From: CAVSRC01 sp963785065
GTDB taxonomy: Bacteria; Pseudomonadota; Alphaproteobacteria; Rhizobiales; Kaistiaceae
Direction: 5' to 3'
NCBI GenBank assembly: GCA_963785065.1
Contig: CAWATX010000002.1
Location: 2,046,001 to 2,110,000 of the forward strand
DNA length: 64,000 nucleotides
Shown here: positions 58,264 through 64,000 of the stretch, piece by piece
Numbering within the stretch: position 1 is the stretch's first letter
How the letters are laid out: each line of letters opens with the position of its first letter
Translations under genes and position numbers: made by a program
Notes under the pieces: model-generated
The model's input: only the letters and a program-made list of their open reading frames with translations
What the model was told of the DNA's origin: nothing
Database searches by the model: none

Positions 58264-59457
58264 TTACAGCCCGTCCAGCGCCGCGATCAGGTCGTCGGCA
58301 AGGTCCTCCACGTCCTCCAGCCCGACGGAGAGCCGCAGGAGCCCCTGGGTGATGCCGAGCTCCAGCCGCGCCTCCTCCGAAAGCCGCTGGTGCGTGGTGG
58401 TCGAGGGATGGGTGATCAGGCTCTTAGCATCGCCGAGATTGTTGGAGATGCGGATCACCTTCAGCGCATTCTCGAGCGCGAAGGCGGCCTTGCGCCCACC
58501 CTTGACCTCGAAGGAGACCATGGTCGAGCCGCCGGTCATCTGCCGCCTGGCGATCTCGGCCTGGGGATGGTCGGCGCGGCCCGGATAGAGCACCTTGGCA
58601 ATCTTCCTGTGCCCGGCCAGCCGGTCGGCGAGGTCCGCCGCATTCTCCGTCTGCCGCGCGACGCGGACCGGCAGTGTCTCCAGCCCCTTGAGCAGCAGCC
58701 AGGCATTGAACGGGCTGATCGACGGGCCGGTCTGGCGCAGGAAGGTGTGCAGATTATCGGCGACGAATTTCTCGTCGGCGAGGATCACCCCGCCGAGCGA
58801 TCGCCCCTGGCCGTCGATGTGCTTGGTCGCCGAATAGACCACCACGTCGGCGCCGAGCGCGAGGGGCTGCTGGTAGAGCGGTGTGGCGAAGACATTGTCG
58901 ACCACCAGCTTCGCCCCCGCATGTCGCGCGATCTCGGCGACCGCGGCGATATCGATCACCTCGAGCGTCGGGTTGGTCGGGCTCTCCAGGAAGAACGCTT
59001 TTGTGTTCTTGCGCGCCGCCCGCTTCCACGCCTTGAGGTCGTTGCCGTCGATGAGCGTCGACTTGATGCCGTAGCGCGGCAGCAGGTCCTCGATGACGTA
59101 GCGGTTCGAGCCGAACAGCGCCTTGGCGGCCACCACATGGTCGCCGGATTTCAGCCAGGAGAGGAAGACCGAGGTGACCGCGGCCATGCCGCTGGCCGTC
59201 GACCGCGCGGCCTCGGCGCCTTCCATCAGGCGCATGCGCTCCTCGAACATGGCGACGGTGGGGTTGGCGTAGCGCGAATAGATGAAGCCCGGCTCTTCGC
59301 CCTTGAAGCGTCGCTCGGCCTGTTCGGCGCTGTCATAGACATAGCTCTGGGTCATGAACAGCGCTTCGGCGGTCTCGCCGAACTGCGAACGCAGCGTGCC
59401 GCCGTGGACGAGTTGGGTCGCGGGCCTCAGACCCGGCTTGCCTGTTTTCCCCGCCAT
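58264..59457 (-). CDS. metZ: O-succinylhomoserine sulfhydrylase MetZ
   Basis: A 397-residue PLP enzyme of the Cys/Met family that makes homocysteine from O-succinylhomoserine and sulfide. The N-terminus LRPATQLVHGGTLRSQFGET, SYVYDSAEQAERRF and YSRYANPTVAMFEERM are MetZ-like. The PLP lysine is in VVYSATKHIDGQGRSLGGVI, and LLLKGLETLPVRVARQTENA is conserved. AAGGAG precedes the ATG at 59457. A SAM-II riboswitch and a terminator hairpin lie in its leader, so expression should fall when S-adenosylmethionine is high. Confidence 0.95.
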   Translation of the reverse strand: MAGKTGKPGLRPATQLVHGGTLRSQFGETAEALFMTQSYVYDSAEQAERRFKGEEPGFIYSRYANPTVAMFEERMRLMEGAEAARSTASGMAAVTSVFLSWLKSGDHVVAAKALFGSNRYVIEDLLPRYGIKSTLIDGNDLKAWKRAARKNTKAFFLESPTNPTLEVIDIAAVAEIARHAGAKLVVDNVFATPLYQQPLALGADVVVYSATKHIDGQGRSLGGVILADEKFVADNLHTFLRQTGPSISPFNAWLLLKGLETLPVRVARQTENAADLADRLAGHRKIAKVLYPGRADHPQAEIARRQMTGGSTMVSFEVKGGRKAAFALENALKVIRISNNLGDAKSLITHPSTTTHQRLSEEARLELGITQGLLRLSVGLEDVEDLADDLIAALDGL

Positions 59458-59480
59458 TTCCGTCTCCTTCTCTTGCCAAC

Positions 59481-59512
59481 AAAAAAACCCGGACCGAGCG
59501 TGTCGGACCGGG
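59481..59512 (-). terminator. Leader terminator hairpin of metZ
   Basis: On the minus strand CCCGGTCCGA, loop CACGC, TCGGTCCGGG, then seven T. It sits between the SAM-II aptamer and the metZ start and probably is the expression platform for transcription attenuation. Confidence 0.85.
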
Positions 59513-59520
59513 CTGGCAAT

Positions 59521-59582
59521 CCCCTCCGACCTTTTAGCGACTTGTTTAACGTGGCTGCAAGCCGGCCGGCTCAAATGACCAC
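59521..59582 (-). ncRNA. SAM-II riboswitch
   Basis: Read on the minus strand, GTCATTTGA, then GCTTGCAGCCACGTTAAAC, then AAGTCGCTAAAAGG follow one another. This is the compact SAM-II pseudoknot consensus as I recall it (UUGCAGCCACGUUAAAC and GCUAAA), found before metA, metX and metZ in Alphaproteobacteria. A terminator hairpin follows before metZ. It would bind S-adenosylmethionine. Confidence 0.85.
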
Positions 59583-59683
59583 GAACAGGAAATGTCATAC
59601 GGTCCCACGGCCTTGGCGTCAATCGCGACTTCGGTTAAGCCAGAGCCTCGGCCGCGTGGGCGGCGAGGAGTGTGTGAAGCGTC

Positions 59684-60826
59684 ATGGCCGAGGAACTGGC
59701 GGTCGGTATCCTTCCGGTGCAGATCATCGACAGGATGGTCGAGGCCGGGGCCATCGGGGCCGGCAAGCGGCTCGACCCCGACCAGATCCAGCCGGCGAGC
59801 CTCGATCTCAGGCTCGGCGAGGTTGCCTATCGTGTGCGCGCCAGCTTCCTGCCCGGCCCGCAATCGCTGGTCTCCGACCGGCTGAAGAAGCTCAAGCTGC
59901 ACGAGTTCAGCCTCATCCACGGCGCCGTTCTGGAGACCGGCTGCGTCTATATCATTCCGCTGATGGAGTATCTCCGGCTGCCGCGCGATGTCAGCGCCGC
60001 GACCAATCCGAAATCCTCCACCGGCCGCCTCGATGTCTTCACCCGCATCATCACCGACCGTACGCGTGAGTTCGATACCATCCCCGCCGGCTATGCCGGA
60101 CCGCTCTACATCGAGGTCAGCCCGCGCACCTTCCCCATTCTGGTGCGCTCCGGCTCGCGCCTGTCGCAGATCCGTTTCCGCACCGGCGATGCGCGCCTCG
60201 ACGACAAGGCGCTGATGGCGCTGCATCGCCAGGACAAGCTGGTCGACGGCGTCCCCCATATCGAGAACGGCCTGACGCTGTCGATCGACCTCGCCGGCAC
60301 GTCCGAGGGCATCGTCGGCTATCGCGCCAAGCGCCACAGCAGCGTCATCGACGTGGACAAACGCGGCCAGTACGCCCCGCTCGATTTCTGGGAGCCGATC
60401 CCGCGCCACTGGTCGTCCGAGCTGATCCTCGATCCCGACCAGTTCTACATCCTGATGTCGCGCGAGGCGGTGCATGTGCCGCCCGATTATGCCGCCGAGA
60501 TGGTGCCCTTCGACCCGCTGGTCGGCGAGTTCCGCGTCCATTATGCCGGCTTCTTCGATCCCGGCTTCGGCCATAGCGGTTCTGGCGGCGCCGGCAGCCG
60601 CGCGGTGCTCGAGGTCAGGAGCCACGAAGTGCCCTTCATCCTCGAGCACGGCCAGACCATCGGCCGCCTGGTCTACGAGCCGATGACCCAGCGCCCGGCC
60701 AAGCTCTACGGCATGGATATCGCCTCCAACTACCAGGCCCAGGGCCTGAAGCTGTCGAAGCACTTCCGCACCAGCCTGATCCCGCTGATCAATCCCGAGC
60801 TGCTGCCGGAAAAGCCGGCGCCTTAG
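59684..60826 (+). CDS. 2'-deoxycytidine 5'-triphosphate deaminase, long form
   Basis: A 380-residue protein of the long dCTP-deaminase type with two dUTPase-like halves. Conserved pieces in the first half are LDPDQIQPASLDLRLGEVAY, AATNPKSSTGRLDVFTRIIT and YIEVSPRTFPILVRSGSRLS. The second half contains LDFWEPIPRHWSSELILDPD and VPFDPLVGEFRVHYAGFFDP. It would deaminate dCTP to dUTP for dTTP supply. The Rhizobiales version is about twice the length of the Escherichia coli enzyme. It is divergent from metZ and convergent with the ligase gene. Confidence 0.9.
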   Translation: MAEELAVGILPVQIIDRMVEAGAIGAGKRLDPDQIQPASLDLRLGEVAYRVRASFLPGPQSLVSDRLKKLKLHEFSLIHGAVLETGCVYIIPLMEYLRLPRDVSAATNPKSSTGRLDVFTRIITDRTREFDTIPAGYAGPLYIEVSPRTFPILVRSGSRLSQIRFRTGDARLDDKALMALHRQDKLVDGVPHIENGLTLSIDLAGTSEGIVGYRAKRHSSVIDVDKRGQYAPLDFWEPIPRHWSSELILDPDQFYILMSREAVHVPPDYAAEMVPFDPLVGEFRVHYAGFFDPGFGHSGSGGAGSRAVLEVRSHEVPFILEHGQTIGRLVYEPMTQRPAKLYGMDIASNYQAQGLKLSKHFRTSLIPLINPELLPEKPAP

Positions 60827-60846
60827 CGTTGGCGCCGCCCGGCCGC

Positions 60847-62631
60847 TTACGCCCTGACCAGTTTCTCCAGGGTCTCCAGCCGGTCAGCCTCGCCCGGCGG
60901 CTTGTCCCATCTGAGCCGCGCGATGCGGGGGAAGCGCATGGCGAGCCCCGAACGGTGGCGGGTGGAGCGTTGCAGGCCCTCGAAGGCGACCTCCAGCACC
61001 AGCCCCTTCTCCGCCTGGTGCACCACCTCGCGCACCGGGCCGAAACGGTTGATGGTGTTGTTGCGCACAAAGCGGTCGATCTCGGCGAGCTCCTGATCGG
61101 TGAATCCGAAATAGGCCTTGCCCACCGGCACCAGTTCCTCGCCCGTCTCGCCGGAGTGCCAGACGCCGAAGGTGTAGTCGGAATAATAGGACGAGCGCTT
61201 GCCGTGGCCGCGCTGGGCATACATCAGCACGGCGTCGACGGTGTGCGGGTCGCGCTTCCATTTGAACCACGGCCCCTTCGGCCGGCCGGGCTCATAGACC
61301 GAGTCCCAGCGCTTGAGCATCACGCCTTCGATCACCGCCTCCGGCGGTGCTGCGCGCAGACGCGCCAGTTCCTCCGTGTCGGCGTAGTCGAGCAGCGGCG
61401 AGATATCCATGCGGCCCGACAGCGAGCCTGCCACGATCGCTTCCAGACGCTGCCGCCTTTCGCGGAAGGGGAGCGCGCGGATGTCCTCGCTTCCGTCGAC
61501 CAGACAGTCATAGACGCGCAGATACGCCGGGTGGCTGGCGAGGCGCTTCGCCGTCACCGTCTTGCGGTTCAGCCGCTGCTGCAGATCGGAGAAGCTGCGC
61601 ACGACGAAGCCATCGGCATCGGGATGACCGACCAGCAGCTCGCCGTCGAGCGCCGCCTCCACGTCGAGCCCGGCGACGATGTCGGGAAACGTGTGCGAGA
61701 TGTCGTCGCCGGTGCGGGTATAGAGGCGCGTGACGCCGTCCTCGCGCACGGCCTGGATGCGGATGCCGTCCCATTTCCACTCGGCGGCATAGGTCTCCGG
61801 CGCGATCGTCTCGAGGTCGGCCTCGTCGATCGCCTGCGCCAGCATCACCGGGCGGAAGGGCGCCTTCACCGTCGATTGCGGCGCGCCCGCGCGTCCTTCC
61901 AGCCAGGCGAAGAGGTCGCCGTAGGGCGGCTTGAGGCCGTGCCACACCTCCTCGATGTCGTTGACCGGCCTGCCGGCGAGGTCGGCCACCGCCTGCTTGG
62001 CGAGCCGCGCCGAAACGCCGATCCTCAGGCCCCCGGTGACGAGCTTGATCAGCGCCCAGCGGCCGGAAGCGTCGAGTTGATCGAGCCAGCCCTCGACCAG
62101 CCGCGGGCCTTCGCTGCGCGACGCCGCTTGCAGCCGCTCGACGATCTCTGCGAGCCGCAGCGTGGGGTAATGGAGCGCAACAGCGTCGGTTGGTTTATTT
62201 CGCCTTCCCCCTTGCGGGGGAGGGCCGAGGAGGGGGGTACTGGCAGACCCGTCGCCCTCATCCTTCGGGGCTCGCTCCGCTCGCACCTCAGGATGAGGGT
62301 CCGCTCCAGCCTCATCCTGAGGCGGCCGCGCAGCGGCCCTCGAAGGATCAGGCTGGTCCCGTTCCGGCCAGATCAGCGCGATCGTCTCGGCGAGGTCGCC
62401 GACATAATCGTAGGAATAGGCGAAGAGCACCTCGTCGACTCGCGCCGTCGCCAGCGCCCGCAGCATCGCCGGCTTGACGCTGGGAATGTCGAGCCCGCCG
62501 GAGAGCGCGGCCAGTGCATAGCCACGGTCGGGATCCGGGACACCGCGGAAATAGTCGGTCATCAGGCGCAGCTTGACGGTGCGCTGGGGCGTCAGGACGA
62601 GCCGGTCGAGAAGGGCGGCGAAGGCGTGCAT
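60847..62631 (-). CDS. ATP-dependent DNA ligase with in-frame repeat insertion
   Basis: A 594-residue ligase. The N-terminal domain (residues 1-90, FAALLDRLVLTPQRTVKLRL) is followed by an Arg/Pro/Gly-rich stretch at about residues 94-144, translated from palindromic repeat DNA, and then LHYPTLRLAEIVERLQAASR resumes the domain. The nucleotidyltransferase core has the active-site Lys286 in AEWKWDGIRIQ, RLYTRTGDDIS and DGELLVG. The OB-fold has WFKWKRDPHTVDAVLMYAQR. Without the insertion the length would be near 540, as usual for this group of alphaproteobacterial ligases. It probably acts in repair. Stability of the inserted protein is untested. Confidence 0.92.
   Translation of the reverse strand: MHAFAALLDRLVLTPQRTVKLRLMTDYFRGVPDPDRGYALAALSGGLDIPSVKPAMLRALATARVDEVLFAYSYDYVGDLAETIALIWPERDQPDPSRAAARPPQDEAGADPHPEVRAERAPKDEGDGSASTPLLGPPPQGGRRNKPTDAVALHYPTLRLAEIVERLQAASRSEGPRLVEGWLDQLDASGRWALIKLVTGGLRIGVSARLAKQAVADLAGRPVNDIEEVWHGLKPPYGDLFAWLEGRAGAPQSTVKAPFRPVMLAQAIDEADLETIAPETYAAEWKWDGIRIQAVREDGVTRLYTRTGDDISHTFPDIVAGLDVEAALDGELLVGHPDADGFVVRSFSDLQQRLNRKTVTAKRLASHPAYLRVYDCLVDGSEDIRALPFRERRQRLEAIVAGSLSGRMDISPLLDYADTEELARLRAAPPEAVIEGVMLKRWDSVYEPGRPKGPWFKWKRDPHTVDAVLMYAQRGHGKRSSYYSDYTFGVWHSGETGEELVPVGKAYFGFTDQELAEIDRFVRNNTINRFGPVREVVHQAEKGLVLEVAFEGLQRSTRHRSGLAMRFPRIARLRWDKPPGEADRLETLEKLVRA
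62202..62352. repeat. Three palindromic repeats inserted in frame in the ligase gene
   Basis: Three dyads in succession: CCTTCCCCCTTGCGGGGGAGG (near 62202-62225, arms only), CCCTCATCC...GGATGAGGG (62255-62299) and CCTCATCCTGAGG (62310-62322) with its degenerate inverse at 62340-62352. The same units occur between genes at 19961, 53738 and 10826. Here they are read as about 51 codons of the DNA ligase. Confidence 0.8.
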
Positions 62632-62757
62632 TGGCGAAGGTTAGGCGTCGCCGGCCCGCCGGAAAAGCCGGTCTGGCGTGCGCCCGCCTCGCGCGCCATT
62701 GCATCGGCCGCCGCCACCGCCTAAATCAGTCGCGCCCGGCGGGGTTCGCCGGGTCTC

Positions 62758-62901
62758 GTTCTCAGGGCGGGGTGAAACTCCCCACCGGCGGTATGCGGAG
62801 CATCTTTCCGCGAGCCCGCGAGCGCCCTGGCCGCCCGGCCAGGGGTCAGCAGATTCGGTGAGACGCCGAAGCCGACGGTCACAGTCCGGATGGAAGAGAA
62901 C
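62758..62901 (+). ncRNA. FMN riboswitch (RFN element)
   Basis: Closing stem GTTCTC (62758-62763) with GAGAAC (62896-62901). Inside are the RFN-conserved blocks AGGGCGGGGTGAAACTCCCC, ACCGGCGGTA, AGCCCGCGAGC, GGTCAGCAGATTCGGTG and AGCCGACGGTCACAGTCCGG, then ATGG. It binds flavin mononucleotide and controls the ribN-type transporter downstream. A GC-rich hairpin (about 62929-62945) followed by ATCTTTTT may be the expression platform. Confidence 0.97.
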
Positions 62902-62995
62902 AGCGGCAGAGATGCCTCGCAGGGGGAAGCCCCGCGCGCGGCGCCATCTTTTTCCGCCTGCCCTGATTTCGTGTTGCCTCGTTTTGGAGACCAAC

Positions 62996-63043
62996 ATGGA
63001 TCAGATCCTCATGTTTCCCTTGACTGCCGGAGGCCGGCCATGA
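62996..63043 (+). CDS. 15-codon leader ORF between FMN riboswitch and ribN
   Basis: ATG at 62996 is preceded by a good Shine-Dalgarno (GGAG, seven bases upstream) and encodes 15 residues (MDQILMFPLTAGGRP). Its TGA stop (63041-63043) overlaps the ribN ATG (63040) as ATGA. This is the usual geometry of translational coupling, so ribosomes finishing the leader could restart on ribN. Whether the peptide itself matters is unknown. The ribN RBS (CCGGAGG) lies inside the leader ORF. Confidence 0.5.
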   Translation: MDQILMFPLTAGGRP

Positions 63044-63993
63044 GCGCCGCGCCCCGCCTTCTCCCGTCTCGCGCGCCGCTTGCCGGTGCCTTCTGGATGG
63101 TTGCCGCCGGTGTCGCCTTCGCCGGCGTCAACACGCTCGAACAGATCGTGACGACCCGCGTCGGCCTGTCGGCGCCGACTGCCGCCTTCTTCCAGTATTT
63201 CGTCGCCCTTCTGGTGATCCTGCCCTGGTCCGGCCGCCGCGGCATCGCGGCACTGAAGACCCGACATCCCTGGCTGCAGGCATTGCGCGTCGTCTTCGCC
63301 GCGCTCGGCGTCCAGTTCTGGGTTGCCGGGCTTGCCCATGGCGTGCCGATCGGCGTGGCGGTCGCGCTGGTCATGACCTCGCCGTTCTTCGTTACCCTCG
63401 GCGCGGGGCTTGTGCTCGGCGAGCGGGTGACGGCCGAGCGCTGGATCGCGGTGACCGCCGGTTTCGTCGGCGCACTCGTCATCCTCGATCCGTTCTCCGG
63501 TCTGTTCACGCCGGCGAGCCTGCTGCCGCTGGCGGCCTCGGTGCTGTGGGCTGCCACTTCGCTCTGCCAGAAGCGCCTGCTTGCCGATGAGAGCCCCGAG
63601 ACCAACACGGCCTGGCTGCTCTTCCTGCTCGCGCCGGTCAATCTGGTTCTGGCCCTGCCTTCGGGCATCGAACTGCCGGTCGGCCATGCGCTGCCGTTGA
63701 TCGTCGCGGTCGGCGTCTTCACCGCGCTCGCACAGGGCTTCCTGGCGCTCGCCTATGCGCGCGCCGACGCCGCCTATGTGCAGCCCTTCGACCACGTCAA
63801 GCTGCCGCTCAACATCATCGCGAGCTGGCTTGTCTTCGGCTGGGCCCCGCCCGGCACGCTGTGGCTCGGCGCAGCGCTCATCATCGGCGCCTCGCTGTTC
63901 CTGATGGTGCGCGAGAGCCGCAAGACGGGCAACGCGGACAGGGACGCGGAGAGACGGTTTCCCGCCCCGGTCACGAACCCCACATCCGCCTGA
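63040..63993 (+). CDS. ribN: Riboflavin transporter RibN-like (EamA/DMT family)
   Basis: A 317-residue inner-membrane protein with about ten helices in two EamA halves (FWMVAAGVAFAGVNTLEQIV, IGVAVALVMTSPFFVTLGAG, LLPLAASVLWAATSLCQKRL, LNIIASWLVFGWAPPGTLWL). DMT-family members controlled by an FMN riboswitch in Rhizobiales are riboflavin importers (RibN), and this gene has such a switch upstream. GGAGG is seven bases before the ATG at 63040. Longer in-frame starts would read through the leader region in another frame and are unlikely. It ends seven bases before the window edge. Confidence 0.88.
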   Translation: MSAAPRLLPSRAPLAGAFWMVAAGVAFAGVNTLEQIVTTRVGLSAPTAAFFQYFVALLVILPWSGRRGIAALKTRHPWLQALRVVFAALGVQFWVAGLAHGVPIGVAVALVMTSPFFVTLGAGLVLGERVTAERWIAVTAGFVGALVILDPFSGLFTPASLLPLAASVLWAATSLCQKRLLADESPETNTAWLLFLLAPVNLVLALPSGIELPVGHALPLIVAVGVFTALAQGFLALAYARADAAYVQPFDHVKLPLNIIASWLVFGWAPPGTLWLGAALIIGASLFLMVRESRKTGNADRDAERRFPAPVTNPTSA

Positions 63994-64000
63994 CCTTCGC

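Overview
The window is about 64 kb of GC-rich DNA (roughly two thirds G+C by eye) with dense coding. Several markers point to an alphaproteobacterium of the Rhizobiales/Hyphomicrobiales type: a GcrA cell-cycle regulator with clustered GANTC sites, a DUF2865 protein, a fused CysN/CysC, a SAM-II riboswitch before metZ, an FMN riboswitch before a RibN-type transporter, the phoR-pstSCAB-phoU-phoB order, and short palindromic intergenic repeats. I do not name a genus. I saw no rRNA, tRNA, CRISPR array, prophage or transposase.

Region by region. 1-4.4 kb: the 3' end of a malonyl-CoA decarboxylase gene, then three related small secreted two-cysteine proteins, two of them each followed by a Crp/Fnr-type regulator. 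The three small genes share an upstream motif and the two regulator genes share another. 4.4-9.3 kb: GNAT acetyltransferase, a small membrane protein, a 2-oxoglutarate/Fe(II) oxygenase, a divergent ECF41-like sigma factor and carboxymuconolactone-decarboxylase pair, an alpha/beta hydrolase and a secreted Cys-rich protein. 9.4-29.1 kb: a reductive pyrimidine-catabolism locus (preT, preA, rutR, beta-alanine:pyruvate transaminase, mmsA, two different candidate N-carbamoyl-beta-alanine amidohydrolases, dihydropyrimidinase and a four-gene ABC importer). It is interrupted at 12.3-16.1 kb by a lipoprotein, a Nudix hydrolase, a DUF2865 protein and a short fucosyltransferase. Two RutR-like operators lie before preT and between rutR and the transaminase gene. 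Together the genes would import a pyrimidine, reduce it, open the ring, release beta-alanine and convert this to acetyl-CoA or propionyl-CoA. 29.2-41.2 kb: a low-GC secreted lyase-like protein, a D-amino-acid oxidase/Lrp/alanine dehydrogenase group, sulfate activation (cysQ, cysD, cysNC), a low-GC Nudix gene, a membrane protein with a long disordered repeat region, and PPK2. 41.3-48.2 kb: the Pho regulon with a triple Pho box. 48.3-53.6 kb: a CxxCH protein, gcrA, argD-argF-hslO. 53.9-64 kb: envelope proteins, an APH-like kinase, apaG, metZ with SAM-II switch and terminator, a long dCTP deaminase, an ATP-dependent DNA ligase carrying an in-frame insertion of palindromic repeats, and an FMN riboswitch, a 15-codon leader ORF and ribN.

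The most unusual structures are: (i) the tandem secreted-peptide/Crp modules with shared cis elements; (ii) a 27-bp minisatellite encoding an acidic N-terminal extension on the pyrimidine-transporter ATPase; (iii) intergenic palindromic repeats read in frame inside the DNA ligase gene; (iv) five GANTC methylation sites in 156 bp beside gcrA; (v) the FMN riboswitch followed by a leader ORF that overlaps the ribN start. Names of families rest on motif recognition by eye, without database searches.
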